DNA of 64,000 nt from Janthinobacterium rivuli (GCF_009208735.1 NZ_WFLJ01000019.1:62001-126000); one strand, 5' to 3'; positions 8,518 to 19,058 are shown, counted from the first letter of the stretch. Numbers and translations: made by a program. Notes: generated by a model from the letters alone, not told the origin.

Positions 8518-8841
8518 ATGACCCACGTTGTCACCGAATCCTGCATCGCCTGTCGCTATACCGACTGCGTCGATGTCTGCCCGGTAGATTGTTTCCGGGA
8601 AGGCCCGAACTTCCTGGCGATCGATCCGGACGAATGTATTGACTGCGCCGTCTGCGTGGCAGAGTGCCCGGTGAACGCGATTTTCGCGGAAGAAGACGTG
8701 CCGGGCGACCAGCAAGCCTTCATCAAGATCAACGTCGATCTGGCCCGTAACTGGCCTTCGATCACCAAGACGAAAGCTGCCTTGCCGGAAGCCGAGCAAT
8801 ACAAGGACGTCAAGGACAAGCTCGACATGCTGGTGCGCTAA
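8518..8841 (+). CDS. fdxA: Seven-iron ferredoxin FdxA
   Basis: This 107-residue ferredoxin carries one [3Fe-4S] and one [4Fe-4S] cluster. The N-terminal motif [18 protein letters not shown] gives the three-iron site plus a cysteine for the other cluster, and [16 protein letters not shown] supplies the four-iron site. The C-terminal tail of about 45 residues, ending [12 protein letters not shown], is typical of the FdxA subfamily. It is a soluble electron carrier; its redox partners are not indicated by neighbours. AGGA precedes the ATG. It has its own promoter and terminator. Confidence 0.95.
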   Translation: MTHVVTESCIACRYTDCVDVCPVDCFREGPNFLAIDPDECIDCAVCVAECPVNAIFAEEDVPGDQQAFIKINVDLARNWPSITKTKAALPEAEQYKDVKDKLDMLVR

Positions 8842-8915
8842 GCGCACGGCAGCCGTGGCCGCTCTCGCGGGGAGACGCTTCCCGCAGGGGCATGGCGGCG
8901 AAAAAACAGACTAAG

Positions 8916-8939
8916 AGCAGCGGCAACGCTGCTTTTTTT
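8916..8939 (+). terminator. Terminator of fdxA
   Basis: AGCAGCG-GCAA-CGCTGCT followed by six more T, 74 bases after the fdxA stop. Confidence 0.88.
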
Positions 8940-9111
8940 GCTTTTGAAACATCGTTGCAGGTCTATCCACGCAGTGTGGCGCACGGCCACACCGATACGC
9001 AAACAGTGGGCCTATGCGCGGTAAAGCACATTTTGTCCTCAACAAATATCGTAAAATTGGATTATGATATTTGAGCCGATATTGGCGCTTGGAATTAAAC
9101 AAGGACTCTAT

Positions 9112-10332
9112 ATGCTTTACCAACTGCACGAACTGCAACGCTCTTTCCTCACTCCGGTGATGCAATGGGCAGACATGTCCTCCAAGTTATTTACCAACCC
9201 GGTTTCCCCACTGGCCCACACTCCGTTTTCGCAACGCATCGCAGCCGGTTACGAGCTGATGTACCGCCTTGGCAAAGACTACGAAAAACCACAATTCGAC
9301 ATCCAATCCGTTCTCGTCAAAGGCGAGAGCGTCGACATCCGCGAACACGTTGTCGTGACAAAACCGTTTTGCCGCCTGATTCACTTCAAAAAAGAAGCCA
9401 CTGGCTTGCAACAGCCCAAAGTTTTGCTGGTTGCCCCCCTGTCCGGTCACCACTCGACCCTGCTGCGCGATACCGTGCGCGGCTTGCTGGCCGAGCACGA
9501 TGTCTACATCACCGACTGGACGGACGCGCGCATGGTACCGCTGACGGAAGGCCCGTTCCATCTCGATGACTACATTTATTATGTGCAAGAATTCATCCGC
9601 CTGCTGGCGCCTGACTTGCACGTGATTTCCGTCTGTCAACCGACCGTGCCCGTGCTGGCCGCCATCTCGCTGATGGCGACAGCCAAAGATCCGCACATGC
9701 CGAAAACCATGACGATGATGGGCGGCCCGATCGACCCGCGCCGCTCGCCTACGCAAGTGAACAACCTGGCGACGGAAAAGAAATTCTCGTGGTTTGAAAA
9801 TACCGTGATCTACGCGGTGCCGCCGAACTACCCAGGCTTTGGCCGCAAGGTGTACCCGGGCTTCCTGCAGCATGCCGGCTTCATCGCAATGAACCCGGGC
9901 CGCCACGCGCAAAGCCACCGCGAATTCTACATGCACCTGGTGACGGGCGATGACGAGCCGGCGGAAGGCCACCGCCAGTTCTACAACGAGTACAACGCCG
10001 TCTTGGACATGCCGGCCGAGTACTACCTGGAAACCATTAAAACGGTTTTCCAGGAATTCAGCCTGCCGATGGGCACGTGGAAAGTGGGCGGCCAGCTGGT
10101 GCGTCCGCAAGACATCACGAACGTGGCCCTGTTCACGGTGGAAGGCGAACTGGACGACATTTCCGGCGCTGGCCAGACGCAGGCGGCGCATGACTTGTGT
10201 TCCGGCATCCCAGCCGAGATGCAGCAAGACTTCGTGGCGCCGAAATGCGGCCACTACGGCATCTTCTCGGGCCGCCGCTGGCGCGAGATCATTTGCCCGA
10301 AAATCGGCGAATTCATCCAGAAACACGGCTGA
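9112..10332 (+). CDS. phaZ: Intracellular polyhydroxyalkanoate depolymerase
   Basis: This 406-residue enzyme cleaves stored polyhydroxybutyrate inside the cell. The start MLYQLHELQRSFLTP matches the usual N-terminus of the PhaZ1 family and has AAGGA 7 bases upstream; an ATG 16 codons earlier (9064) lacks both. The nucleophile motif is the family's cysteine version of the lipase box, ISVCQPTVPVLAA (near residue 178), rather than GxSxG. The C-terminal part carries the HxGIFSGRRWR segment with the presumed catalytic histidine (CGHYGIFSG). No signal peptide, consistent with an intracellular granule enzyme. It ends in a strong terminator. Confidence 0.94.
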   Translation: MLYQLHELQRSFLTPVMQWADMSSKLFTNPVSPLAHTPFSQRIAAGYELMYRLGKDYEKPQFDIQSVLVKGESVDIREHVVVTKPFCRLIHFKKEATGLQQPKVLLVAPLSGHHSTLLRDTVRGLLAEHDVYITDWTDARMVPLTEGPFHLDDYIYYVQEFIRLLAPDLHVISVCQPTVPVLAAISLMATAKDPHMPKTMTMMGGPIDPRRSPTQVNNLATEKKFSWFENTVIYAVPPNYPGFGRKVYPGFLQHAGFIAMNPGRHAQSHREFYMHLVTGDDEPAEGHRQFYNEYNAVLDMPAEYYLETIKTVFQEFSLPMGTWKVGGQLVRPQDITNVALFTVEGELDDISGAGQTQAAHDLCSGIPAEMQQDFVAPKCGHYGIFSGRRWREIICPKIGEFIQKHG

Positions 10333-10352
10333 TACCCCTCGTTTCGGCCAAA

Positions 10353-10387
10353 ACGGCACGCCAGGCTACCCTGGCGTGCCGTCTTTT
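10353..10387 (+). terminator. Terminator of phaZ, shared with the convergent gene
   Basis: ACGGCACGCCAGG (10353-10365) pairs with CCTGGCGTGCCGT (10370-10382), a 13-bp perfect stem with a 4-base loop, followed by T residues. It touches the stop codon of the convergent gene at 10387. Confidence 0.9.
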
Positions 10388-11064
10388 TATGCGCACTCGA
10401 TTTTCACCGTCGGGCGCGTATTGACAAATATCTGCTCGACCCGCGGCTCGCCCGGCCCCGGTTTCTTCATCGCATAGCCATTCACGGGCTGCGAACGGTT
10501 CACCCACAGCGCGTAATACAGATGGTCGGCACGCGGGTCTTCCGTGTTGGGATGGATCAGTATCGTCAGGCCCAGGCTGTTCAGTTGCAGCCACGGCACG
10601 ATCACGGGCAATAGATCATTCGTGAAGCCAAAGTAAAACGACGGCGTCACGTGCGGGCCGCGCGCCTCCAGGTTCCAGTCGCCCAGTTCGATCTGGAAGC
10701 GCTCGGCCGCCCACTTGCGTATCAGCGCCGCCTTCTGATAGCTGTCCTCGTCAAAATAGATATGCGCGTGATAGCTTTCAATATCCGTATAGGCGCGCGG
10801 CTTGCTCGGCAAGGTTTCCTCGCCGGGCCGCACGCTGACGGGACGCGGCGTGGGCGCCGTGTCCGTATGCTCGCCCCACGGGCTCTTGCCCGGTGCAGGT
10901 TTGGCGCGTTTGACGGCGCCATCCTGCGCCACGGCCGTCCCGGCCAGGCCAGAGGCGGCCAGCGCCGCCACGAGTCCTCCGCCGCGCAAGACCGTGCGGC
11001 GCTGCGGCGAGAGGAGATTGGCCCATTCCAGGTCGATGGCCGCGTGTTGAGTGTTGTCTGACAT
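10387..11064 (-). CDS. DOPA 4,5-dioxygenase family protein with Tat-type leader
   Basis: This 225-residue protein ends in a domain of the DOPA 4,5-dioxygenase family (PF08883 type): SYHAHIYFDEDS, GPHVTPSFYFGF, VPWLQLNSLGLTILIHPNT and DPRADH hold the conserved histidines expected for the metal site. The family opens catechol rings next to the diol. Unlike the short cytosolic members, this one begins with about 47 residues containing RRTVLRGGG followed by a hydrophobic run and AVAQD, which looks like a twin-arginine signal. That would place it in the periplasm. It lies 42 bases after a TonB receptor gene on the same strand (AGGAAATCC before the ATG). Catechol substrate and activity are inferred. 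Confidence 0.78.
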   Translation of the reverse strand: MSDNTQHAAIDLEWANLLSPQRRTVLRGGGLVAALAASGLAGTAVAQDGAVKRAKPAPGKSPWGEHTDTAPTPRPVSVRPGEETLPSKPRAYTDIESYHAHIYFDEDSYQKAALIRKWAAERFQIELGDWNLEARGPHVTPSFYFGFTNDLLPVIVPWLQLNSLGLTILIHPNTEDPRADHLYYALWVNRSQPVNGYAMKKPGPGEPRVEQIFVNTRPTVKIECA

Positions 11065-11106
11065 AGGATTTCCTGTGGTTGATGATCGATAGAGGGATGC
11101 GGCACA

Positions 11107-13671
11107 TCAGAATGACAATGTTGCGCGGGCGTAGTAATAGCCGCCCAGCACGCCCAATGGTCCCGAGTTGTCGTACGCGCCTGTGTACTGCGCCAGATTC
11201 GCGGCGCTGCGCGCTTCGCGCGGCACCTGGCTCGGTTTCTGGTCGAAGACATTGTTGGCGCCCACCGTCACGTTGATGCGCTTGCTGATGTCATAGCCGA
11301 CGCTGACGTCCGTCACGAAGGCGGCCTTCAGCTGGTAGTCGCCGCCCGTGATGGCGTTCAGGCGCTTGAGCTTGCCGTAGCGCGTCTCCCGCACGTTCAC
11401 TGTCCAGCCGGCCTTTTCATACGCCAGCGTGAGGATTTCCTTGTCGCGCGGCGCGCGGTACAGCAAGTCGTACTCGGCCGATTTGCTCAGGGTGCCGATG
11501 TTCGGCAAGCCTTGCAGCACGGCCGGAAGTGCCGCCTTGCCCACCAGGCTCGTGTGATTGATGTTGGCGGCCGCCGTCCAGCGCAGCTTGCCATCGGCCA
11601 CGCGCACGACATCCTCGGCAGTCAGGTCGATGCCGCGCGTGCGCGTGTCGCCCACGTTGGCAAAATAATGGGCGACGAGGCCATTGCCCACCGTCAGGCC
11701 CGCCGAGCGCAGCAGGTTCTCGATGACGCTCGCTTGCGCCGCCGTCAGCGGCCGGCCGCTGCCATCGAGCGCCACGCCCGAGCTGCGGTCGATGCCGATG
11801 TTCGACGACACGCCCAGGCGGTCGCTGACCTTGATTTGATACGCGTCAACGGCCAGGCGCAGGGTGGGCGTGGGATGGAAGGTCAGGCCGGCCGACAGAT
11901 TCGTCGATTTCTCCGGTTTCAATGGCTGCGCACCCAGAGCCCGCGCGGCGACCGAACTCGGCTGCGCCAGGGTGTAGGGCACGCCCGCATGGTCCGACGT
12001 GTTCGAATACGATTGCGTCACCAGGCTCGGCGCATGGAAACCGTTGCTGACGGTGCCGCGTACGGCGACCGTGGGCGTGACGTCATAGCGGGCGGACAGC
12101 CGGCCCGTCGTCTTGCTGCCGAAATCGGAATATTTCTCGGCGCGCAGTGCCGTGTCGAGCAGCCATTGCGGCGTCAGTTTGGCGCCCAGGCCGACATACG
12201 CAGCATAGCTGTGGCGCGCCGTGTCGGACGCATCGACGGGCAGGTAGCCGGCCAGCGCCGATGACCCGCTGCCCTGCCAGGAAGCGGGCTCGCCGGGGCT
12301 GCGCTGCTGCGTTTCATGCGAGTACTCGAGGCCGAGGCTGAGGTCAGCCGGCTCGCTCAGCCCCAATTGCACGGGGCGGCGCACGTCGGCGTTGGTGGTC
12401 GAGCGGCTGTAGCGCTGATTGCCGATGTCAAAATCGGTCTTTCCGCCAGGATAAGTGAGCGAGTAATTGGCCGAGTGCTCCACACCCACGTCGATATCGT
12501 CGCGGCCATACGTCGTGCTCAAGTCCCAGGACCAGCCCGCCGTCTCGCCCTTGATGCCGCCCGTCAGGGAAAAATCGTTTTCGCTCGTCGTTTCATACGG
12601 CGTGAATCCGTCCGGATACACGGACAGCAAGCCTTTGTTGTTATTGAAAATGGTATTGGGCAGGCGGAAATTCTGCGCCGAGCGGGCATCGCGGTGCGCA
12701 TACGTGCCGAAGCCGTACAGTTGCACATCGGGCGATACGTCATAGCCGAGGTTGGCGCTGAGCGAGGCGGTCGTGCTTTGCGGCACGCCCGTATTGCGCC
12801 ACGGATTGCTGTTGCGCTTCGCTTCGGCCGGGTTCGGCGAAGCGCCGGCCGGCAAGCTGTTGTTCGGCCCCAATTTCACCAGCTGACCATCGCCGTTGCG
12901 CACGGCCGGATACGACAGGTAGCCGGGATTCAAGCCGAAATTGCGCACGGCGATGCCCTGGCGCTGGAGTTCGGCGCCGAAGTGGGCAAAGCCGTGCTCG
13001 CCCAGTCGCGTGCCGCCATCGATGCGCACGGAGCCGTTCGTGCCATCGCCCGCATAGGTGGAACCGAGCTGCGTGCTGAAGCTGCCCTGGTCATCGGCTT
13101 TCAGGATGATGTTGATGACCCCGGCGATGGCGTCCGAGCCGTAGATGGCCGAGGCGCCATCGCGCAGGATTTCCACGCGGGCGATGGCGCCTGTGGGGAT
13201 CAGGGCCAGGTCGGTGGCGACGGAACCGGGAAAGCCATCCTCATTGACGATGGCCGTCGTATGCCGGCGCTTGCCGTTGACCAGCACCAGGGTATGCGAG
13301 GGATCGAGGTTGCGCAACTGCCCCGCGCGCACGATGCTGCCCAGGTCGGGCTGCACGCGGGCCGGCAAGTTGAACGATGGCAAAGCCGTGTCCAGCGCAT
13401 CGAGCAAGTTCAATTTGCCGGTCGCCAGCAATTGCTGCGCGCTGATCACGTCGATCGGCGCGGCGCTGTTGGCCACCGTGCGGCCCGTGCCGCGCGCGCC
13501 CGTGACGATGACGGCGTCGAGCGGTGCGGCGGCCAGCGCGCCAGCGGTATCCGGCGCCGCTTGCGCATGGCTTGCGCCAGGCGCCGCCAGCGCGAGCACA
13601 GCCACCGAGACGGCGTGCGCCAGTTGCCGCAGGCGTGGTGCGGGGTAGTGCTTGTGAATCAGTTCCAGCAT
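11107..13671 (-). CDS. TonB-dependent outer-membrane receptor
   Basis: This is a TonB-dependent receptor of 854 residues. A signal peptide (LAHAVSVAVLALAAPGASHA) is followed by a plug domain with DAVIVTGARGTGRTV (TonB-box-like), VLVNGKRRHTT, RVEILRDGASAIYGSDAIAGVINI, and a large beta-barrel ending in a terminal aromatic, YYYARATLSF. Length and plug motifs match the subfamily with a plug ending VINIILK, often found beside degradation genes. I start at 13671, where AAAGGA lies 9 bases upstream; the frame extends 10 codons further without support. The downstream DOPA-dioxygenase-like gene suggests an aromatic or catechol-type ligand, but nothing in the sequence proves it. Confidence 0.9.
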   Translation of the reverse strand: MLELIHKHYPAPRLRQLAHAVSVAVLALAAPGASHAQAAPDTAGALAAAPLDAVIVTGARGTGRTVANSAAPIDVISAQQLLATGKLNLLDALDTALPSFNLPARVQPDLGSIVRAGQLRNLDPSHTLVLVNGKRRHTTAIVNEDGFPGSVATDLALIPTGAIARVEILRDGASAIYGSDAIAGVINIILKADDQGSFSTQLGSTYAGDGTNGSVRIDGGTRLGEHGFAHFGAELQRQGIAVRNFGLNPGYLSYPAVRNGDGQLVKLGPNNSLPAGASPNPAEAKRNSNPWRNTGVPQSTTASLSANLGYDVSPDVQLYGFGTYAHRDARSAQNFRLPNTIFNNNKGLLSVYPDGFTPYETTSENDFSLTGGIKGETAGWSWDLSTTYGRDDIDVGVEHSANYSLTYPGGKTDFDIGNQRYSRSTTNADVRRPVQLGLSEPADLSLGLEYSHETQQRSPGEPASWQGSGSSALAGYLPVDASDTARHSYAAYVGLGAKLTPQWLLDTALRAEKYSDFGSKTTGRLSARYDVTPTVAVRGTVSNGFHAPSLVTQSYSNTSDHAGVPYTLAQPSSVAARALGAQPLKPEKSTNLSAGLTFHPTPTLRLAVDAYQIKVSDRLGVSSNIGIDRSSGVALDGSGRPLTAAQASVIENLLRSAGLTVGNGLVAHYFANVGDTRTRGIDLTAEDVVRVADGKLRWTAAANINHTSLVGKAALPAVLQGLPNIGTLSKSAEYDLLYRAPRDKEILTLAYEKAGWTVNVRETRYGKLKRLNAITGGDYQLKAAFVTDVSVGYDISKRINVTVGANNVFDQKPSQVPREARSAANLAQYTGAYDNSGPLGVLGGYYYARATLSF

Positions 13672-13797
13672 ACGAAAACATCCTTTCAAAGTCGTCAACA
13701 CAGTGGCTGCAGACTAAAGGATGGACAAACAAACAAGAACGAATGGTTTCGTATTTAGATATTTCGTTTTGGCAACGTGCAACAACGGCGCGGCACG

Positions 13798-14625
13798 TCA
13801 GGGCGAAGATGGGGCCGTGGCCAGGCTCTGGTCGAGCCGCTTCCAGTAGTCGCGTTCCAGCCGGGCCGTATCGAGTTCGCGGGCCGCCTCGTTGAAGCGC
13901 TTTTGCTGCGCGGCACCTTCGGCGTCGCGTTGGAAGCACACATGCACGGGACGCTCCTTGAAGACGGTATCGATGATGGCGATGCGTTCCCGCTCGGCCT
14001 TGCTGAAGTTGCGTCCCATCAGCAAGTGCTGCAAGACATGGCGCTCGATGACGATCAAGCGGTAACGCTTGATCAACAGCTTTTTCAAATTCGTGACGTC
14101 GTTCAAGCCCTCTTCCGTCTTCAGCTCGCCGCGCGCCACCATGCCGTCGAACTGCTCCCCATTCGAGTAGCCAGCCACGGTGCCGATGCGCAGCTTGCCC
14201 AGCTCGGCCAGGCTGGCGCCGGGCACGCCATCCTCCTTCAGGTAGGCCAGCACGCCTTGCGTATTACCAACCGGAACAGAAAAGTGGCAGAGTTTTTCCC
14301 GCTCGGACGTGCGCCAGACGGCCAGAAGCCCAGCATAGCGGGAACTGGCCAGGCCAAACTGCATGGCGCGCTTCCAGGGGAAATATTCATACTTGACCGA
14401 ATAGCCGAGACGCTCGAAGACGGCGCTGACCATGGCGCCCGACATGCCATCGGCCGGCAGGCTGCGGGAAATGAAGGGCGGCCAGTCTTCCGCGGCGAAG
14501 CGGACGATGCGCGAACTGGCGGCGCCCGGCGCCGCCATGGGCGATCCAGCCTGCCCGTGTGCAAGGGCAAGTGCAGAGTGCATGAACAAACAGAAGGGCA
14601 AACCAACTGTCCGGAGGAAACGCAT
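13798..14625 (-). CDS. Periplasmic substrate-binding protein (SBP_bac_3 type)
   Basis: This 275-residue protein has a signal peptide (GLPFCLFMHSALALAHG) and a type-3 solute-binding domain: RFAAEDWPPFIS, GMSGAMVSAVFERLGY, FPWKRAMQFG, LRIGTVAGYS and a C-terminal lobe ending near RLERDYWKRLDQ. Proteins of this group bind amino acids or act as orphan sensors; no permease or ATPase gene is adjacent. AGGAG precedes the ATG. It is transcribed toward the TonB receptor 126 bases away and could be part of that cluster. Ligand unknown. Confidence 0.85.
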   Translation of the reverse strand: MRFLRTVGLPFCLFMHSALALAHGQAGSPMAAPGAASSRIVRFAAEDWPPFISRSLPADGMSGAMVSAVFERLGYSVKYEYFPWKRAMQFGLASSRYAGLLAVWRTSEREKLCHFSVPVGNTQGVLAYLKEDGVPGASLAELGKLRIGTVAGYSNGEQFDGMVARGELKTEEGLNDVTNLKKLLIKRYRLIVIERHVLQHLLMGRNFSKAERERIAIIDTVFKERPVHVCFQRDAEGAAQQKRFNEAARELDTARLERDYWKRLDQSLATAPSSP

Positions 14626-14761
14626 GTTTGGCTCCTATGGCCTGGCTCGCCTCGTAGTGCAGGCGCGGCAACAGGACTGGCGGTCGGCTTTTTTAATAAC
14701 AGGCTTGATAAAAATCATGCTCCCACAAAAAAAAGAATTTTCAAAGTTGTTTATTTGCACT

Positions 14762-14791
14762 TTGACATTCCCATGGGAAATAAAATACGAT
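14762..14791 (+). promoter_or_regulatory. Candidate promoter of rnfB-nth with embedded palindrome
   Basis: A consensus TTGACA (14762-14767) is followed after 18 bases by TACGAT (14786-14791). The spacer contains the perfect 12-bp palindrome TTCCCATGGGAA (14768-14779), well placed for a repressor. It lies about 110 bases before the rnfB start. Confidence 0.5.
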
Positions 14792-14900
14792 TGCGGCGCG
14801 CCTGCAACAGCCCGCACGGCACACGCTATCCCCCTCTGACGAAACAGGTTTTTGCTTGTGCGCGGCCCGGATGGCCGATAATGGCGTTTTACCGTGGAAG

Positions 14901-15632
14901 ATGACCGTGCCGCACCCTGCCCCTCCCTCACTTGCCGACCAGATCGAAGACTTGCTGCCGCAAACGCAATGCACCAAATGCGGCTACAACGGCTGCCGCC
15001 CGTATGCGGAAGCGATCGCCGCCGGCAGCGCCGACATCAACCAGTGCCCACCGGGCGGCGCGCAGGGCATCGCGCGCCTGGCCGGCTTGCTGGGCAAAAA
15101 AGTCATCCCGCTCAATCCCGTCAACGGCATCGAACGTCCGCGATCGGTCGCTTACATCGACGAATCGCTGTGTATCGGCTGTACCCTGTGCATCCAGGCT
15201 TGCCCGGTGGACGCCATCGTCGGCGCCGCCAAGCAGATGCATACGGTGCTCACCGACCTGTGCACGGGCTGCGACTTGTGCGTGGCGCCCTGCCCCGTCG
15301 ACTGCATCGTCATGTACCCGGTCAGCGGCGACGCCACCGGCTGGGATGCCTGGAGCCAGATGGACGCGGACGACGCGCGCGCGCGCCACGATTTCCGCAC
15401 GCAGCGCCTGCGCCGCGAAACGGAAGAAAACGAGGCGCGCCTGGCCGCCAAGGCCGTCGCCAAGATGCGCGAAGTGACGCAGGAAGTACCCGTCACGCCC
15501 GATGAACTGGCCGAGAAGGAACGCAAGCGCGCCATCATCGCCGCCGCCATGGAGCGCGCGCGCGCCAAAGCCGCCGCCGCCAGCACGGACGCCGCCCAGC
15601 CAGCTCCCACCACCCCGAAAAAAGACGCATGA
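14901..15632 (+). CDS. rnfB: RnfB-type ferredoxin (electron transport complex subunit B family)
   Basis: This protein of about 243 residues joins a Fe-S (4Fe-4S) domain, [17 protein letters not shown]...NQCPPGG, to two ferredoxin clusters, [16 protein letters not shown] and [16 protein letters not shown]. The C-terminal 80 residues form an Ala/Lys/Glu-rich, probably coiled tail. It lacks the N-terminal membrane helix of classical RnfB, and no other rnf/rsx subunit is near, so it is a soluble betaproteobacterial version. The start is uncertain: I use the ATG at 14901, which begins just before the conserved domain; earlier in-frame starts at 14856 (TTG) and 14871 (ATG) exist. The stop overlaps the nth start in ATGA, so the two are coupled. 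Confidence 0.85.
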   Translation: MTVPHPAPPSLADQIEDLLPQTQCTKCGYNGCRPYAEAIAAGSADINQCPPGGAQGIARLAGLLGKKVIPLNPVNGIERPRSVAYIDESLCIGCTLCIQACPVDAIVGAAKQMHTVLTDLCTGCDLCVAPCPVDCIVMYPVSGDATGWDAWSQMDADDARARHDFRTQRLRRETEENEARLAAKAVAKMREVTQEVPVTPDELAEKERKRAIIAAAMERARAKAAAASTDAAQPAPTTPKKDA

Positions 15633-16276
15633 ACGCCGCCAAACGCCTGGAAATCTTTACGCGCTTTCGCGCCGCCAACCCTGCCCCGAAAACGGAACTC
15701 GAATACACGACACCGTTCGAACTGCTGATCGCCGTGCTGCTGTCGGCGCAGGCGACCGACGTGTCCGTCAACAAGGCCACGCGCCTGCTGTATCCGGTCG
15801 CCAATACGCCGGCCAAGATACTGGCGCTGGGCGTCGACGAGCTGGCCAGCTACATCCGCACCATCGGCCTGTTCCGCACCAAGGCGAAAAACGTCATCGC
15901 CACCTGCCAGATCCTGCTGGAGCAACACGGCGGCGAAGTGCCGCGCGACCGCGCCTCGCTGGAAGCCTTGCCCGGCGTGGGCCGCAAGACGGCCAACGTG
16001 GTCATGAATACGGCGTTTGGCGAACCGACCATGGCCGTCGACACGCATATCTTCCGCGTCTCGAACCGCACCGGCATCGCGCCGGGCAAGAATGTCGATA
16101 TCGTCGAGCAAAAACTGCTGAAATTCATCCCCAAGGAATTCCTGCACGACGCCCACCACTGGCTCATCTTGCACGGCCGCTACACGTGCACGGCGCGCAA
16201 GCCGCAATGCTGGAACTGCATGATCGCCGACCTGTGCGACTACAAGGACAAGTCGCCGATGCCGGCCGTGGTGTAA
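15629..16276 (+). CDS. nth: Endonuclease III
   Basis: This 215-residue base-excision-repair enzyme removes oxidised pyrimidines and nicks the DNA. The helix-hairpin-helix [12 protein letters not shown] carries the catalytic lysine (GRK), the catalytic aspartate lies in [12 protein letters not shown], and the C-terminal [4Fe-4S] loop is [17 protein letters not shown] with the C-x6-C-x2-C-x5-C spacing. Its ATG overlaps the rnfB stop. The rnf-nth link is also found in enterobacteria, where nth ends the rsx operon. Confidence 0.96.
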   Translation: MNAAKRLEIFTRFRAANPAPKTELEYTTPFELLIAVLLSAQATDVSVNKATRLLYPVANTPAKILALGVDELASYIRTIGLFRTKAKNVIATCQILLEQHGGEVPRDRASLEALPGVGRKTANVVMNTAFGEPTMAVDTHIFRVSNRTGIAPGKNVDIVEQKLLKFIPKEFLHDAHHWLILHGRYTCTARKPQCWNCMIADLCDYKDKSPMPAVV

Positions 16277-16279
16277 GGC

Positions 16280-16308
16280 AAAAAAAACGGCCCGCGAGGG
16301 CCGTTTTT
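16280..16308 (+). terminator. Bidirectional terminator between nth and proB
   Basis: AACGGCCC-GCGA-GGGCCGTT has a run of A on one side and T on the other, so it can end both nth (plus) and the convergent proB (minus). Confidence 0.9.
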
Positions 16309-16330
16309 GTCATTCGCAGCAAGCGGACGC

Positions 16331-17449
16331 TTACAGCAAGACCATATTGTCGCGATGGATCAGCTCATGGCCTTCCATATAACCGAGAATCGCTTCAATT
16401 TCGGTGGACGGCTTGCGCATGATGCGGCGCGCTTCGCCGCTCGTGTAGTTCGACAGACCGCGCGCCACGGGCACGCCGGCCGCATCGACGCAGGTGATGA
16501 CGGCGCCACGGCCGAACTCACCGTTTACGCCCGTCACGCCGATCGGCAGCAGGGACTTGCCTTCCTGGCGCAGCTTTTGCACGGCGCCCGCATCGAGCAC
16601 CACGGCGCCGGCCGTATGCAGGTGATCGGCCATCCACTGCTTGCGCGCCGTCAATTGCCCCGTTTGCGCCAGCAACTGCGTGCCGATCGCTTCGCCCTGG
16701 GCCAGGCGACTGAGCACATCGCTGTCGCGGCCCCAGGCGATGATCGTATGGGCGCCGGACTTGGCGGCCCGCTTGGCGGCGAGGATTTTCGTCAGCATGC
16801 CGCCACGTCCCAGGCTGCTGCCGGCCCCGCCCGCCATCGCTTCCAGGGCCGGATCGCCGGCGATGCCTTGCGTGATCAGATAGGCGTTCGGGTCCTTGCG
16901 CGGATCGGCCGAGAACAGGCCGTGCTGGTCCGTCAGGATGACGAGCGCATCGGCCTCGATCAGGTTGGCGACCAGCGCGCCCAGGGTGTCGTTGTCGCCG
17001 AACTTGATTTCATCGGTGACGACGGTGTCGTTTTCATTGATGATCGGCACCACGCCCAGGCGCAGCAGGGTCGTCAGGGTGGAGCGGGCATTCAGGTAGC
17101 GTTCGCGGTCGGCCAGGTCGGCGTGCGTGAGCAGCACTTGCGCCGTGCCGAGGCTATGGGCGCGGAAGCTGCTTTCATAGATTTGCGCCAGGCCCATCTG
17201 GCCGACGGCGGCGCACGCCTGCAATTCGTGGATATCGGTGGGGCGCTGCTCGAAACCGAGGCGCAGCATGCCTTCGGCGATGGCGCCGGAACTGACGAGC
17301 ACCACTTCCTTGCCGAGGGCGCGCAAGCCGGAAATCTGCGCGGCCCAGCGCGCGATGGCGGCATGATCGAGTCCGCGGCCATCGTTGGTGACCAGCGAAG
17401 AGCCGACTTTGATGATGATACGGGTAGCTTTTTGAATCACGGAATCCAT
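16331..17449 (-). CDS. proB: Glutamate 5-kinase
   Basis: This 372-residue enzyme phosphorylates glutamate in the first step of proline synthesis. It has the amino-acid kinase fold ([56 protein letters not shown]) and a C-terminal PUA domain (about residues 280-360, starting around [11 protein letters not shown]), as in E. coli ProB. It is the last gene of the rplU-rpmA-obg block, a common arrangement in betaproteobacteria, and follows a small membrane-protein gene by 27 bases. Confidence 0.96.
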   Translation of the reverse strand: MDSVIQKATRIIIKVGSSLVTNDGRGLDHAAIARWAAQISGLRALGKEVVLVSSGAIAEGMLRLGFEQRPTDIHELQACAAVGQMGLAQIYESSFRAHSLGTAQVLLTHADLADRERYLNARSTLTTLLRLGVVPIINENDTVVTDEIKFGDNDTLGALVANLIEADALVILTDQHGLFSADPRKDPNAYLITQGIAGDPALEAMAGGAGSSLGRGGMLTKILAAKRAAKSGAHTIIAWGRDSDVLSRLAQGEAIGTQLLAQTGQLTARKQWMADHLHTAGAVVLDAGAVQKLRQEGKSLLPIGVTGVNGEFGRGAVITCVDAAGVPVARGLSNYTSGEARRIMRKPSTEIEAILGYMEGHELIHRDNMVLL

Positions 17450-17476
17450 GGGGCGGCGCTCTTCACTTAATAGACG

Positions 17477-17887
17477 TCAGCGCGCAGGACGCAGCAGCAG
17501 CAAGGCCAGCCCCGCCGTCAACTCCATCGCGCACATGAACAACACAAAACCCTGGGGCAAGCCGAAGCTGATGGCCGCGAACAAACGGCCGGCGGGCTGC
17601 GCCAGGACCAACATTGCTGTGATATCGCCGAGGACAGGCGGTTCGCCCTGCCGTGCCGCGAACAGCGCCAGGAGCGCGGTAGCGCCCCAGATGCCGACAT
17701 GACTGGCGTAGAACTGGCTGTAGCCGTTGACGCCATTGAGGAAGATGCCCATGCCGGCCGCCATTGCATCGGCGAACAGCAGGCAGGCGACCGCGCTCAG
17801 CCCGTAAGCATACGCGATCAGATGCAATACACGGCGCTGCCACGCTTGCTTGCGCGCTGGCGCGGCGGCGACCGTCTGTACCGGCAT
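17477..17887 (-). CDS. Hypothetical four-helix membrane protein
   Basis: This 136-residue protein is not confidently assigned. About four hydrophobic segments are visible: HLIAYAYGLSAVACLLFA, HVGIWGATALLALFAA, DITAMLVLAQPAGRLFAAIS and FVLFMCAMELTAGLALLLL. The pattern resembles DUF4345-type integral membrane proteins (GxNGYSQFYASHVGIW), but that is a weak match by eye. It sits between obg and proB on the same strand, 12 bases after obg, and is probably co-transcribed. Confidence 0.75.
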   Translation of the reverse strand: MPVQTVAAAPARKQAWQRRVLHLIAYAYGLSAVACLLFADAMAAGMGIFLNGVNGYSQFYASHVGIWGATALLALFAARQGEPPVLGDITAMLVLAQPAGRLFAAISFGLPQGFVLFMCAMELTAGLALLLLRPAR

Positions 17888-17899
17888 CAGGGTAAAGCC

Positions 17900-19027
<1,128 letters not shown>

Positions 19028-19029
19028 CT

Positions 19030-19058
19030 AAAAAGGCTCTACCTTGGGCAGAGCCTTT
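19030..19058 (-). terminator. Terminator or attenuator between rpmA and obg
   Basis: On the minus strand AAAGGCTCT pairs with AGAGCCTTT (9-bp stem, 9-base loop) and is followed by TTTTT-A-GTTTT. It should reduce read-through from the ribosomal-protein genes into obg. Confidence 0.75.
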
